From Flavobacteriales bacterium (lineage in GTDB: Bacteria > Bacteroidota > Bacteroidia > Flavobacteriales_D > Sanyastnellaceae), in NCBI GenBank assembly GCA_022428205.1, contig JAKMCW010000040.1, positions 62,001 through 126,000 of the forward strand: a stretch of DNA of 64,000 nt, given 5' to 3'. The first letter of the stretch is position 1; the number at the start of each line of letters is the position of its first letter. The notes beneath the pieces were generated by a model. The model did no database searches. It saw only the letters and a list, made by a program, of their open reading frames with translations, and was not told the DNA's origin. Below are positions 49,196 to 59,809 of this stretch, piece by piece. The position numbers were made by a program, and so were the translations under genes.

Positions 49196-50026
49196 ATGAA
49201 TCGCACTTTGGGTTTGTGGGGGTGGTCCAGGTGGCTGAAGCGCTGGTTCGCTTTGCCCCTGTGGCGTCAGGATCTGGGGGCTTTTACGGCCCATCTGCGC
49301 AACTGGAAGGCGACGGGTACAGATTCGATTTTGAGGGAGGTCTCGAACAGAGATGATGCTTTGAAGCAGGATAAACAGCTCTTGAAATGGCGGGACTTTG
49401 GTGCAGGTTGTCCTCCGGAGGGCAGCCCACGTACTGATGAGATCAGAAAATTGGCCGGTTCGGCTTCATCTGATCAGCGAAAGGGCCGTTGGTTGATGTC
49501 GGTGGTACGCACTGTGGCAGCGCAAAAAAGGCGGGAGGTGCGCATTCTTGAATTGGGAACTTGCCTCGGGTCTGGCAGCGATTACTTGGCGTCGGGCGCG
49601 CCAGCAGGAGCTGCCTACCACGGATTGGAAGGCAGTGAAGTCCTCGCTGATTTTACGCGGCGTCGCTTAGAGAGGCACCGCGCAAGGGGTGTTCGGGTAG
49701 CAGTAGGTGTTGGACCATTCTCCCAAACGCTGCCTGTGCTCGTGGGGTCTGAAAGTCGGTTTGATGTGGTGTTCCTCGACGGTTGTCACGAGGGGGGGGC
49801 TTTGATGCAGCAATGGCATGACATTCAACCCTTGCTCGCCGACGGGTTTGTGGTGATTGTAGATGACATTCGATGGTCAAGCGACATGTTTCAAGCCTGG
49901 ACAGCGCTCTCTTCATCAAAGGGCATCATGGGAATCGACCTCTTCAGAATGGGGGTTGTGACCGCATCTGATCCTGTTGGCCAGCCCCAAGGAAATCACC
50001 GCGTTTCCTGGCTTTGTAGGGCGTGA
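49196..50026 (+). CDS. Class I SAM-dependent methyltransferase-like protein
   Basis: RILELGTCLGSGSDYLASG (motif I), FDVVFLDGCHEGGALMQQWHDIQPLLADGFVVIVDDIRW. Confidence 0.75.
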   Translation: MNRTLGLWGWSRWLKRWFALPLWRQDLGAFTAHLRNWKATGTDSILREVSNRDDALKQDKQLLKWRDFGAGCPPEGSPRTDEIRKLAGSASSDQRKGRWLMSVVRTVAAQKRREVRILELGTCLGSGSDYLASGAPAGAAYHGLEGSEVLADFTRRRLERHRARGVRVAVGVGPFSQTLPVLVGSESRFDVVFLDGCHEGGALMQQWHDIQPLLADGFVVIVDDIRWSSDMFQAWTALSSSKGIMGIDLFRMGVVTASDPVGQPQGNHRVSWLCRA

Positions 50027-50058
50027 TTGCAAAGTGTGGTGCCGGCCCTTTCAAAGGG

Positions 50059-50066
50059 TACCTTCG
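50059..50066 (+). promoter_or_regulatory. -7 element TACCTTCG, 7 nt before gpmI ATG
   Basis: Exact TAnnTT(T/C)G. Confidence 0.5.
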
Positions 50067-50073
50067 CGGCGCC

Positions 50074-51615
50074 ATGGAAAAAACAGCGCTCATCATCCTC
50101 GATGGTTGGGGAATTGGTCAACCCGATGACAACAACGCAGTCCACACAGCGGATACGCCGTGTTTTGAAGGCATCATGGAACGCTACCCCCATGCTCGGT
50201 TGACGACGCATGGAGAGCAGGTGGGCCTGCCCGAAGGCCAAATGGGCAACAGTGAGGTTGGCCACCTCAACATTGGTGCCGGGCGCATCGTGTACCAGGA
50301 TTTGTTGCGGATCGACCGGGCAGTGGCAGATGGCCAGCTCGCCACCGAACCCACATTGCAGGCCGCCTTGTCCCGTGCCAAGCAGGACGGTTGTCGTTTG
50401 CACTTCATGGGGTTGGTCAGCCAGGGCGGTGTGCACAGCCAACAGGCACACCTTCACGCCTTGCTGCGCATCGCTGCGGATGCTGGAGTGCCGGATGTAG
50501 TAGTGCATGCGTTCACGGATGGGCGCGATACAGCGCCGAAATTGGGTGCGGGCTATTTGACGGAATTGCAGGAGGTGTGTGATGAGACTGGCGCGGCCAT
50601 CGCAACCGTATGCGGTCGCTACTGGGCCATGGACAGGGATCGACGCTGGGAGCGCATTGCCAAGGCGTATCGCGCCATGGTGCACGGAGAAGGCATGGCT
50701 TTTGATTCTGCCGCGGCGGCGATGAAGGCCGCTTATGATTCTGATACCACCGACGAGTTTGTGGAGCCCGCTGTGTTGGACGGGGTGGACGGCCTCATCC
50801 GCAATGGAGACGTCGTTTTGTGCTTCAATTTCAGAACAGACCGCTGCCGTCAGATCACCACGGCCCTCACCCAAGAGGCCTTTGCCGACCACGGGATGGT
50901 TCCCTTGGATTTGCATTACGTGACCATGACCAACTACGACGATCGGTTCCAGGGCGTGCATGTGATGTACGATAAGCCCAATCTGAAGATGACCCTCGGT
51001 GAGGCAGTGTCTGCCGCTTCCGGAACGCAGTTGCGCTTGGCGGAAACGGAGAAATATCCGCACGTCACTTTTTTCTTTAGTGGTGGCCGCGAGGAGGAGT
51101 TTCCAGGAGAACAACGCGCGGTAGCGCCATCTCCCAAAGTGGCGACTTACGACTTACAGCCTACCATGAGTGCGTCGGGCGTGGCGGATGCCGCCATCGC
51201 TGCCATGACTTCTGGTGCAGCACCTGACTTCATCTGTTTGAATTTTGCCAACCCCGACATGGTAGGCCATACGGGTGTTTTCGAAGCCGTTGTCACGGCT
51301 TGTGAAGAGACCGACCGGCAACTGGCACGCGTGCTTGAAGCGGGCCAAAACGAGGGGTATCACTTTGTGGTGATTGCCGACCACGGCAATGCGGAGTACG
51401 CCCGCAACCCCGACGGCTCTCCGCACACGGCCCACACCACCAACTTGGTGCCGGTGGTGATCATCGAGGGACAGGGCCGTTTGGCCTTGGCTGGCAGCGA
51501 CGCCGTTCGGGACGGCATCCTTGCAGATGTGGCGCCCACGGTGTTGGACCTCATGGGCATAGCCGTGCCAGAAGAAATGACCGGTCGCAGCTTGCTTGGA
51601 AAAGCGAAGCCCTAA
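50074..51615 (+). CDS. gpmI: 2,3-bisphosphoglycerate-independent phosphoglycerate mutase
   Basis: ALIILDGWGIGQ, GNSEVGHLNIGAGRIVYQDL, HAFTDGRDTAP, ADHGNAEYARNPDGSPHTAHTTNLVP. Start revised to 50074. Confidence 0.97.
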   Translation: MEKTALIILDGWGIGQPDDNNAVHTADTPCFEGIMERYPHARLTTHGEQVGLPEGQMGNSEVGHLNIGAGRIVYQDLLRIDRAVADGQLATEPTLQAALSRAKQDGCRLHFMGLVSQGGVHSQQAHLHALLRIAADAGVPDVVVHAFTDGRDTAPKLGAGYLTELQEVCDETGAAIATVCGRYWAMDRDRRWERIAKAYRAMVHGEGMAFDSAAAAMKAAYDSDTTDEFVEPAVLDGVDGLIRNGDVVLCFNFRTDRCRQITTALTQEAFADHGMVPLDLHYVTMTNYDDRFQGVHVMYDKPNLKMTLGEAVSAASGTQLRLAETEKYPHVTFFFSGGREEEFPGEQRAVAPSPKVATYDLQPTMSASGVADAAIAAMTSGAAPDFICLNFANPDMVGHTGVFEAVVTACEETDRQLARVLEAGQNEGYHFVVIADHGNAEYARNPDGSPHTAHTTNLVPVVIIEGQGRLALAGSDAVRDGILADVAPTVLDLMGIAVPEEMTGRSLLGKAKP

Positions 51616-51620
51616 CAGGA

Positions 51621-53825
51621 TTACTGGCGCTGGCGCAGGATTTGGAGGTTTCCGCGGAAACTCATGCCGTCATTTCGGCTGAAGATGTAGTAGTATGTGC
51701 CGTCTGAGCAGCCTTCACCATCCCACGTGGAGTCGTAGTTCTCGTCGAAATAGACCTCGTTGCCCCACCGGTTGAAAATGCGGATGCTGCTGCCGGGATA
51801 GCCCTCAATTCCTTCAATCACAAAGCGGTCGTTCTCCCCGTCATTGTTGGGGGTGAAGATGTTGGGGATGATGGTCTCGCACGCCTCGGAAGTGACATCT
51901 ACGTTGAGGGTCGAACCGCATTCGTCGGTGATCACCACCGTGATGGTCGTATTGGCACCGCCCACATACATGCTGCCGGTGGCATTGGTGAAGACCACAT
52001 TGGAATCCGTTTCTGCTGTCAATGGCACGCCATCCAACCCCTCAAAGGTGTAGATGAAGGTGCCGCCTTCGACACCCAATACGCCTTGTTGGAAAAGGCA
52101 GAATGTGGCGTCTGAGCTTACAATCGGCGCGTAGGTGGGGACCAGGACCGTCCAGTTGGCCTCGTCTGTCTGGCCACAGGCGTCTTCGGCGTTGACGGTA
52201 AACGTCTCGTTCGTGCTGGGGCTTACGGTCGCATTTGCGCCATTGGCATTGTCCACATTGCCGGACCATTGCCAGGTGACGGTTCCGCTTCCGGAGATGA
52301 CGTCGGTACCCAATTGGACAGGATCCCCTGGACAATACGGTGTGTCTTCTTGCACGATGGCCACCTCCAAAGGCGTAGGGTCAACCAAGTCGACCGGAGT
52401 CACGGTCGAGTCACCGCAGACATCGGTCACCGTCAAGAAGATGGTGGTAGGCTCAAGGTCTTCGTAATCAATGGTCGAGGTCGTATCCCCTGTGGTCCAT
52501 GAAAAGGTGAACGGCGCATATCCTTGGGTCACCAATGCTGAAATCTCAACGGGCGGGCAGAGGGCCACTTCCTCAGGCACCTGCACCAGAATGGGGTCGG
52601 GGTCTTGGATGACCAAGGTGGCAGAAGCCAACGTGGAGTCTCCACAGAGGTTGACATAGAGGTACTCCAAGGTCACCGTCTCAGCGCCTTCCTCGATGTT
52701 GTCGGCGAAGACCTCCAATGGAATCTGCTGTTCGCTCTGGCCGGCTTCCATGATGACCGCGGTGTCAATGGCAGCAAAGTCCACGCCAGACTCAGCCGTG
52801 CCATAGATGAACAACTCGAGCGTATCAGCCAAAGTGGCCACTGGTCGGATCACGGTGAAAGCCGCTTCATTGCATCCTTCGACGACGACCGTATCGCCCA
52901 GAAATACGGGGGCACCCCCGATGCTGGCCGATGCTTCGATGTTGGCGCCATTGGAGGCGAAGCTCCCACCTTGGAGAAACACGGCGCTGTCAAAGGCGGT
53001 ATCCCCAGCGTCGGCGATGGCGATTTTGATGTGATAAGTGGCGCCGCATTGGACCTGCGCCCGAGCGGTGAGGACAACCGTAAATCCATCGAGCTGGACG
53101 GAAGTAATGTCGCCATTGTTTTCGTTGTCCACGTAATAGGCCGTGTTCAGGTTCCACTGTGGACTTACCTGGTTGCAATTGGCCGCAGAGCCTGCAAATC
53201 CCGCAGTTCCGTTGTTCACGGAATTGATGGTAACGGGGATGGTCTCGTCGGCCAAAATGGGGTTGGGGATGGTGGCCAAGTTGACGGCGTTATCCGAATA
53301 AGGGCCGTTAATCCCAGGGCCGGACAAGAAGAATCCGAAGGCGTCATTGACCGAACCACAGACGTACTCGTTGTACTCCTCAGATCCAAATATGTAATTG
53401 AAAATCAAAGAGTCACCTGTAGGAACAAAATCGAACTCCAAGATGGCAGCGTCGTTCGTGTTAAAGGTGCTCAACTGTGTGAGATCCGGGTCGCCTGCAC
53501 CGGAATTGCCCCCATCCAGACTGGAAGAACCACTGTTGTTAGGGCCGATGGCAAAGGAGATGTTGCCCGAAGCCAACATGATGCCGTCCGGGATTTCTAT
53601 GTTGGTGTAGTTGGCGTCAAAACTGCCGATCTGATTCAGGTCTCCGCTGAAAGTGATGTTGCTCACCGAAACACCTTCACCGAGCAGGTAGTCCACCAAG
53701 GCCTCTTCCGGTGTGACTGTAGGGTCAGTGATCAGCTGTGCGTGGGCCGAGGTACACAGCACCAACATTAGAAATGTCAGCAGTTCAATGGCCTTTGAGG
53801 CTTGGAAGGGGCGCGTATGAATCAT
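51621..53825 (-). CDS. Secreted choice-of-anchor-L-like protein with gliding-motility-associated (CHU_C / T9SS type B) C-terminal domain
   Basis: N-terminal [59 protein letters not shown]-terminal [64 protein letters not shown]. Start revised to 53825. Confidence 0.92.
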   Translation of the reverse strand: MIHTRPFQASKAIELLTFLMLVLCTSAHAQLITDPTVTPEEALVDYLLGEGVSVSNITFSGDLNQIGSFDANYTNIEIPDGIMLASGNISFAIGPNNSGSSSLDGGNSGAGDPDLTQLSTFNTNDAAILEFDFVPTGDSLIFNYIFGSEEYNEYVCGSVNDAFGFFLSGPGINGPYSDNAVNLATIPNPILADETIPVTINSVNNGTAGFAGSAANCNQVSPQWNLNTAYYVDNENNGDITSVQLDGFTVVLTARAQVQCGATYHIKIAIADAGDTAFDSAVFLQGGSFASNGANIEASASIGGAPVFLGDTVVVEGCNEAAFTVIRPVATLADTLELFIYGTAESGVDFAAIDTAVIMEAGQSEQQIPLEVFADNIEEGAETVTLEYLYVNLCGDSTLASATLVIQDPDPILVQVPEEVALCPPVEISALVTQGYAPFTFSWTTGDTTSTIDYEDLEPTTIFLTVTDVCGDSTVTPVDLVDPTPLEVAIVQEDTPYCPGDPVQLGTDVISGSGTVTWQWSGNVDNANGANATVSPSTNETFTVNAEDACGQTDEANWTVLVPTYAPIVSSDATFCLFQQGVLGVEGGTFIYTFEGLDGVPLTAETDSNVVFTNATGSMYVGGANTTITVVITDECGSTLNVDVTSEACETIIPNIFTPNNDGENDRFVIEGIEGYPGSSIRIFNRWGNEVYFDENYDSTWDGEGCSDGTYYYIFSRNDGMSFRGNLQILRQRQ

Positions 53826-53916
53826 GGCAGGTTTCGCGTTCAAAATAGAAAGGAAGTCGACAAGTGTGACCATCGAAAGGCGGAATGAACAGGTCAGCCG
53901 TTGGTACCTTTCGGCC

Positions 53917-54615
53917 ATGTCGGCGTTGATACGGGTGCTAGATGTGTGGAAGACGTACCAAGTGGGCGAGCAACAAGTGCATGCTTTGCGGGGGCTTTCT
54001 CTTGACATCGAAAAGGGAGAATACACAGCATTGATGGGGCCTTCAGGGTCCGGTAAATCAACGCTTATGAACATGTTAGGTTGCTTGGATACCCCCACTT
54101 CGGGGCAATATCACCTCGCGGGAGAGGACGTGGGGCAGCTCGATGATGACGCCCTGGCTGACATCCGGAACCGGCGCATCGGATTTGTATTCCAGACCTT
54201 CAACCTCATGCCGCGTTACACTGCCCTCGAAAATGTGGCGTTGCCGATGGTATACGCCGGGGTGAGCAAGGCCGAGCGCGTGCAGCGCGCCACTGAAGTA
54301 TTGAAGCAAGTGGGTTTGGCGGACCGCATGGACCACAGGCCCAATGAGCTTTCAGGGGGACAGCGCCAGCGCGTAGCCGTCGCCCGGGCCCTCGTGAACC
54401 GGCCGGATTTGTTGCTGGCAGATGAACCAACAGGCAACCTCGATACCAAGACATCCATAGAAATCATGGCCCTTTTCGAGGAAATTCATGCCGCCGGAAA
54501 CACCGTGATCATCGTCACGCACGAGGAGGACATCGCCGCCCACACCAAGAGGGTGGTGCGCCTTCGAGATGGTGTTGTGGCCAAGGACGAGCAACACGAC
54601 GTTGTAAAGGCGTGA
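53917..54615 (+). CDS. ABC transporter ATP-binding protein (LolD/MacB type)
   Basis: [76 protein letters not shown]. Start revised to 53917. Confidence 0.94.
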   Translation: MSALIRVLDVWKTYQVGEQQVHALRGLSLDIEKGEYTALMGPSGSGKSTLMNMLGCLDTPTSGQYHLAGEDVGQLDDDALADIRNRRIGFVFQTFNLMPRYTALENVALPMVYAGVSKAERVQRATEVLKQVGLADRMDHRPNELSGGQRQRVAVARALVNRPDLLLADEPTGNLDTKTSIEIMALFEEIHAAGNTVIIVTHEEDIAAHTKRVVRLRDGVVAKDEQHDVVKA

Positions 54616-54687
54616 ATCGCCGCATCTTTGCAGGGTGCTCGGAACGATTCCGTGCGCAGTGATTGCCCTTCTTCAAAAGACGACAAC

Positions 54688-56118
54688 GTGAAGCGCCACA
54701 CAATTTCTCAATTGCTCGACACCACCCTTGTCGGCCACGACGTGACCATATGCGGTTGGGTGCGGACTTTTCGCAACGACCAGTTCTTGTCCATCAACGA
54801 CGGCTCGAGCCTCACCAACCTGCAGTTGGTGCTGGACCGGGACAATACCGACGAGGCCTTGCGCAAGCGGCTGACCACGGGTGCGGCCATTACCGCCACG
54901 GGCAAGCTCATCGAAAGCCAAGGCCAGGGCCAAGCCACGGAAGTCGAGGTGAGTGCGCTCGAAGTGCTGGGTGATGCTGACCCCGAGGTGTATCCGATTC
55001 AAATGAAGCGGCACACGATGGAGTTTCTGCGCGAAAAGGCGCACCTCCGTTTCCGCACGAGCACCTTCAATGCAGTGTTCCGTTTGCGACACGGCTTGCA
55101 GTATGCCATCCATGAGTACTTCAATCAGGAAGGCTTCAACATGCTGCATACGCCCATCGTCACCGGCAGTGATGCGGAAGGTGCCGGCGAGATGTTTCAG
55201 GTGACGACGCTGGACCTCGAGAATGTGCCGCGCACTGAGGAGGGCGGTGTGGACCATGCCGCTGACTTTTTTGGGAAACCGACCAACTTGACTGTGAGTG
55301 GCCAGTTGGAGGCTGAATTGGGAGCGATGGCCCTCGGCAAGGTGTACACTTTTGGTCCCACGTTCCGCGCCGAAAACAGCAACACGTCACGCCACCTCGC
55401 TGAGTTCTGGATGATCGAACCAGAAGTGGCATTCAATGACCTCAATGACAACATGGACCTGGCGGAGGATTGCTTGCGATTCGTTCTCCAGCGCATCCTC
55501 GAGCGCTACCCTGAGGAGTTGGCCTTTCTCGCCAAGCGCGAAGCCGATGCGGAAAAGCAGCTGCCCGCAGACCAGCGCAATGAAATGGGCCTCATCGAAA
55601 GGCTCAAGTTCGTCACCGAGAATCCCTTCATCCGGATCACCTACACCGAGGCCATAGACCTCTTGAGGAACTCAAAGCCTTTCAAAAAGAAGAAGTTCAA
55701 GTATCCCGTCGAGTGGGGCATTGACTTGCAGAGTGAGCACGAGCGTTGGCTGGTCGAGAAGAAATTCAAGCAGCCGGTCATCCTCACCGATTATCCTGCC
55801 GAAATCAAGGCCTTCTACATGCGTGCCAACGACGACGGCAAGACCGTGGCGGCCATGGACGTACTGGTGCCTGGCATCGGCGAACTGGTGGGCGGCAGCC
55901 AGCGAGAGGAACGCTTGGAGATGCTGCAACAGAAATGCGCGGATTTCAATATCCCCGAAGACCACGTGTGGTGGTACCTCGATACCCGCCGCTTCGGCAC
56001 TGCACCCCACGCCGGTTTTGGCCTCGGATTTGAGCGCCTGGTGATGTTTGCCACCGGCATGACCAACATTCGCGATGTGATTCCATTCCCCAGAACACCG
56101 CTGAACGCAGAATTCTAA
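54688..56118 (+). CDS. asnS: Asparaginyl-tRNA synthetase (GTG start at 54688 likely)
   Basis: VTICGWVRTFRNDQFLSINDGSS, TSRHLAEFWMIEPEVAF, APHAGFGLGFERLVMFATGMTNIRDVIPFPRTP. Confidence 0.96.
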   Translation: MKRHTISQLLDTTLVGHDVTICGWVRTFRNDQFLSINDGSSLTNLQLVLDRDNTDEALRKRLTTGAAITATGKLIESQGQGQATEVEVSALEVLGDADPEVYPIQMKRHTMEFLREKAHLRFRTSTFNAVFRLRHGLQYAIHEYFNQEGFNMLHTPIVTGSDAEGAGEMFQVTTLDLENVPRTEEGGVDHAADFFGKPTNLTVSGQLEAELGAMALGKVYTFGPTFRAENSNTSRHLAEFWMIEPEVAFNDLNDNMDLAEDCLRFVLQRILERYPEELAFLAKREADAEKQLPADQRNEMGLIERLKFVTENPFIRITYTEAIDLLRNSKPFKKKKFKYPVEWGIDLQSEHERWLVEKKFKQPVILTDYPAEIKAFYMRANDDGKTVAAMDVLVPGIGELVGGSQREERLEMLQQKCADFNIPEDHVWWYLDTRRFGTAPHAGFGLGFERLVMFATGMTNIRDVIPFPRTPLNAEF

Positions 56119-56153
56119 GTACTGCATCGGCGCCTTGGGCGTTATCTTATCAC

Positions 56154-57608
56154 ATGCTCAAGCAAAGCCTCCAACAAAAGCTGCAACAGAAGCTGAGTCC
56201 CCAGCAGATTCAGTTGATGAAGCTGTTGCAGGTGCCCACTTTGGAGTTGGAGGCGAGGATCAAAGAAGAGTTGGAGGCCAATCCGGCGCTTGAGGAAGGC
56301 CGCGATGAGGAGGCCAATGTGGACAGCGCAGAAGGTCTTGACGATGACCGGGGTGAAACCAGGGATGACTTTGATTTTGACGCTTATTTGGATGACCCCA
56401 CACCGGGGTACAAGTACGCCGTCAACAACCACGCAGAGCACGAGGACCGGGAGACGGCATTTGGTTCTGGCGAGACTTTTTCGGAGCGGTTGACTGCTCA
56501 GGTGGGCTTGCGTCCGGTCTCAGACCGGCAGCGCATGTTGGCCACTTTTCTCATCGGTAACCTCGACGAGGCGGGCTATCTCCGGCGCGACCTGTACGCC
56601 ATATCCTCGGATTTGGCCTTTGGCCAAGGGGTAGAGGTAAGCGAGGAAGAACTTGAAGCCGTCTTGGACATCGTGCACCAACTGGACCCGGCAGGTGTTG
56701 GGGCCCGGGACCTCCGGGAGTGTCTGTTGTTGCAAATCGACCGAAAGCTCGAGGGGCACGATGCGGATGGAACGCCTTCGCTGCGTCTGGCACGGCGCAT
56801 TCTCGAAGAACAGTTTGATGCCTTCACCAAGAAGCACTACGACAAGCTGGTGGCCCGATTTGAAGTGGGTGAGGATGCCCTGAGGGCGGCCATGGCGGAA
56901 ATCACGCGGCTCAACCCCAAGCCCGGCAATTCTGGTGCGGACAATGCCCGCCCCATCCAAGCGGTGGTCCCGGATTTTCACGTCTCTGTAGAAGGGGACG
57001 AGCTGCGCCTGCAAATCAATGGCCGAAACGCCCCTGAACTCAAGGTTTCGCAGGATTACCGGGAGATGATGCAAGGCTATGCTGCGGCCAAGGATCCCGA
57101 CCGGGCTCAGAAGGAGGCCATCACGTTTGTCAAGCGCAAGGTCGATGCCGCGAAGTGGTTCATCGATGCGATCAAACAGCGCCAAAACACCTTGAGGGTG
57201 ACCATGCAGGCCATTCTTCAGATCCAAGAGGCTTATTTCCTAACAGGTGATGAGACGGATTTGAAACCCATGATCCTCAAGGACGTGGCCGAGCGGATCA
57301 ACATGGACATCAGCACCGTGTCGAGGGTGGCCAACTCCAAGTACGTGCAGACCCCCTACGGCACCTTCTTGCTCAAGTCGCTGTTCAGTGAGTCCCTGAC
57401 CACCGAAAGTGGAGAGGAAGTGTCGACCCGAGAGGTCAAAAAAATCTTGGAGGAGGCTGTCGAGGCCGAGGACAAGCGCAAGCCGCTCAGCGACGAGAAG
57501 CTGATGAATGTGCTGCAGGAGAAGGGGTACCGTATCGCCCGTAGAACCGTGGCCAAATACCGGGAACAGCTGGGCATTCCGGTCGCCCGCCTGCGCAAGG
57601 AGCTCTGA
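56154..57608 (+). CDS. rpoN: RNA polymerase sigma-54 factor
   Basis: QKLSPQQIQLMKLLQVPTLELEARIKEELEANPALEEG; RIARRTVAKYREQLGIPVARLRKEL (RpoN box ARRTVAKYRE). Confidence 0.97.
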   Translation: MLKQSLQQKLQQKLSPQQIQLMKLLQVPTLELEARIKEELEANPALEEGRDEEANVDSAEGLDDDRGETRDDFDFDAYLDDPTPGYKYAVNNHAEHEDRETAFGSGETFSERLTAQVGLRPVSDRQRMLATFLIGNLDEAGYLRRDLYAISSDLAFGQGVEVSEEELEAVLDIVHQLDPAGVGARDLRECLLLQIDRKLEGHDADGTPSLRLARRILEEQFDAFTKKHYDKLVARFEVGEDALRAAMAEITRLNPKPGNSGADNARPIQAVVPDFHVSVEGDELRLQINGRNAPELKVSQDYREMMQGYAAAKDPDRAQKEAITFVKRKVDAAKWFIDAIKQRQNTLRVTMQAILQIQEAYFLTGDETDLKPMILKDVAERINMDISTVSRVANSKYVQTPYGTFLLKSLFSESLTTESGEEVSTREVKKILEEAVEAEDKRKPLSDEKLMNVLQEKGYRIARRTVAKYREQLGIPVARLRKEL

Positions 57609-58222
57609 TGCGCAGTTTGGCCTTGGTGATCTCCTATGTGCTGCATCCTTTGTGGATGCCGCTCATTGTGTTTCTGCTGCTGTGGTCGGTAGATCCGTGG
57701 CTCAGGTTGCAGCCGGCCATGATGGTGTACGTCCTGTCGATTCTGCTGATCAACGCCATTGCGCCGGCCATTTCCCTCTACGTATTGCATCGGCGTGGCG
57801 CCTTGAGCGACCTCGAAGCGTCACAGCGGCAAGAACGATGGGTTCCCTTCTTGGTGGTGATGTTCTATCAGCTGCTGGGGTATTACGCGTTGACGCGGCC
57901 CGGGGTGTTCCTGCCCACGGAGGTGCTGTCGCTGGTTTTTGCGATGATGCTTGCTTTGGCGATGGCGATGGTGTTGACCCGCTGGGTCAAGGTGAGCATG
58001 CACCTGCTGGCCCAAGGCGGCGCTTTGGGAGCGTGGTGGTCTTTTGACTTGCTCCACGGGTTGGGAATGGCCGACTTCTTGCCCATCGGCTTTGCAGCAG
58101 CGGGCGTGGTGGGATGGGCACGCATGCGCTTGGGGGTACATACTCCCGGGGAACTGGCGCTCGGATTTCTTCTGGGTTATGCCGTCGTGCGGAGCGTCAT
58201 CGAATGGGGTGGCGTCCTCTAG
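57608..58222 (+). CDS. PAP2-like integral membrane protein
   Basis: Polytopic; VSMHLLAQGGALGAWWSF and MRLGVHTPGELALGFLLGYAV resemble PAP2 motifs; translationally coupled to rpoN. Confidence 0.65.
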   Translation: MRSLALVISYVLHPLWMPLIVFLLLWSVDPWLRLQPAMMVYVLSILLINAIAPAISLYVLHRRGALSDLEASQRQERWVPFLVVMFYQLLGYYALTRPGVFLPTEVLSLVFAMMLALAMAMVLTRWVKVSMHLLAQGGALGAWWSFDLLHGLGMADFLPIGFAAAGVVGWARMRLGVHTPGELALGFLLGYAVVRSVIEWGGVL

Positions 58223-58225
58223 AGG

Positions 58226-59254
58226 CTATGCCGACAACTTTTGCTGCCACCGCCAAGCATCGGAAAGACAGGTCTGAAGCGAGCGCTGCGTGCGCCATCC
58301 CAAAAGCTCAGCCGCCTTGCCGGCATCAGCATAGATTGCGGTGACATCACCTGGCCTGCGGTCTCCAAATTGGTGGGGAACCGACTTGCCAGTTGCCGCT
58401 TCGAAAGCCGCGATCACCTCTTTGACACTGCTGCCTTGCCCAGTCCCGAGGTTGAAGGCTTCGAGCGCACCGGCGCTCTTTTCAAGCCATTGTAAGGCGG
58501 CGACATGGGCTTCAGCGAGGTCGCAGACATGGAGGTAGTCGCGGATGCAGGTGCCATCTGGGGTGGGGTAGTCGTCTCCAAATACGGTCAACGCAGGTCG
58601 CAATCCCGCAACGCTTTGTGTCAGAAAGGGCACCAGATTCGCCGGGGTGCCAATGGGCAGCTCACCAATCTCAGCAGAGGGGTGGGCGCCGATGGGATTG
58701 AAGTACCGCAACAAGGCAACACCCAAAGCGCCTTCCGCAGCGGTGTGGCTGTATCTGAGGAGATGCTCGCAAGCCTGTTTGGTGTAGCCATAAGGCGATG
58801 CTGCGGGCTGGACGGGGGCTGACTCTGCCACAGGCAAAGTGTCGGTTTCCCCGTAGACAGTACAAGAGGAACTGAACACCAGGTGCTGAACTCCCGCTGC
58901 GCGCAGCATGGCGGTGAGGTTGGCTGTGGCGCCGATGTTGTTGGAGAAGTACTGTTCCGGCGAAGCGACGCTTTCACCGACGGCCTTGTCTGCGGCGAAG
59001 TGAATGGCGCCATGCACAGGCTGGGCAAAGACGGCTTCCATTCCTGAGCGGTCCCCGCAGTCCACACCGTGAAACTCCACGCGGTGGCCCATGATGCGCT
59101 CGAGGCCATCGAGCACCTCGGCACGGCTGTTCCGTAAGTCGTCCACAATCACGGGCGCATAGCCGGCTTCAGCCAATGCGAGCACCGTATGAGAGCCTAT
59201 AAAGCCAGCGCCACCAGTGACGAGGATACGCGGGGTGGGGGACGTAGACGACAT
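58226..59254 (-). CDS. galE: UDP-glucose 4-epimerase
   Basis: ILVTGGAGFIGSHTVLALAEAGYAPVIVDDLRNS, SSSCTVYGETDTLPVAESAPVQPAASPYGYTKQACEHLL, FNLGTGQGSSVKEVI. Confidence 0.95.
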   Translation of the reverse strand: MSSTSPTPRILVTGGAGFIGSHTVLALAEAGYAPVIVDDLRNSRAEVLDGLERIMGHRVEFHGVDCGDRSGMEAVFAQPVHGAIHFAADKAVGESVASPEQYFSNNIGATANLTAMLRAAGVQHLVFSSSCTVYGETDTLPVAESAPVQPAASPYGYTKQACEHLLRYSHTAAEGALGVALLRYFNPIGAHPSAEIGELPIGTPANLVPFLTQSVAGLRPALTVFGDDYPTPDGTCIRDYLHVCDLAEAHVAALQWLEKSAGALEAFNLGTGQGSSVKEVIAAFEAATGKSVPHQFGDRRPGDVTAIYADAGKAAELLGWRTQRSLQTCLSDAWRWQQKLSA

Positions 59255-59258
59255 GCTG

Positions 59259-59266
59259 CAAATATC
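59259..59266 (-). promoter_or_regulatory. -7-like element GATATTTG, 4 nt before galE ATG
   Basis: One mismatch to TAnnTTTG. Confidence 0.4.
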
Positions 59267-59328
59267 GGTAACCTTTCAAGGCGCGCAGACGTAGAGGCAT
59301 GGTCGGAATAGCTCCGGCCGGTTCAAAT

Positions 59329-59757
59329 ATGTCCGCGAAACATTACAACCTCGATTACCTCAAGCAGGTGTTCCAAGGCAATGAAGCCATGGTCTTGCGC
59401 ATCCTCGATATTTTCGAGGTTGAGGTACCGCGGTATTTCGCCGCCATGGCCCGACTGGGCCAAGAGGGCCAGTGGAGCGATTTGCACCCGCTCGCGCACA
59501 AAGCCAAGAGCAGCGTGGGTATGCTCGGCATGCAGCCATTGCTGGAAGATGTCTTGGCGATTGAACAGGCCTCGCGATCGGGGGGCTCTGCCGATATTCT
59601 CGCTCCGCTTTTGGAGCAGGCCTCACGCCGTTTGGATGCCGCACTGGATGCATTGCGCGCAGACCGCGAACGACAGGGTTTGCATCAGCCACGCGCAAGT
59701 GCTGAAACCGATTCGGCGCGCCTGCGCCCGAGCCGGCGATTGCATCGGCGCGCCTGA
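59329..59757 (+). CDS. Hpt (histidine phosphotransfer) domain protein
   Basis: Helical; HPLAHKAKSSVGMLGMQPL matches the Hpt His motif. Confidence 0.8.
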   Translation: MSAKHYNLDYLKQVFQGNEAMVLRILDIFEVEVPRYFAAMARLGQEGQWSDLHPLAHKAKSSVGMLGMQPLLEDVLAIEQASRSGGSADILAPLLEQASRRLDAALDALRADRERQGLHQPRASAETDSARLRPSRRLHRRA

Positions 59758-59797
59758 GTCCATGGCATAGCTGTGCGGTAAGGCCAAATGCTTGGGG

Positions 59798-59805
59798 TAC
59801 TTTTG
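59798..59805 (+). promoter_or_regulatory. -7 element TACTTTTG, 4 nt before the DUF4301-type CDS ATG
   Basis: Exact TAnnTTTG. Confidence 0.5.
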
Positions 59806-59809
59806 CACC

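Noticed and set aside
52605-53771. 388-aa plus-strand ORF opposite the anchor-L-like protein
   Set aside because: Antisense of a strongly supported secreted protein; no domain recognised.
57608-58222. Calling this an active PAP2 phosphatase
   Set aside because: Only weak motif resemblance (MRLGVHTPGEL has Glu where Asp is expected); kept as PAP2-like membrane protein.
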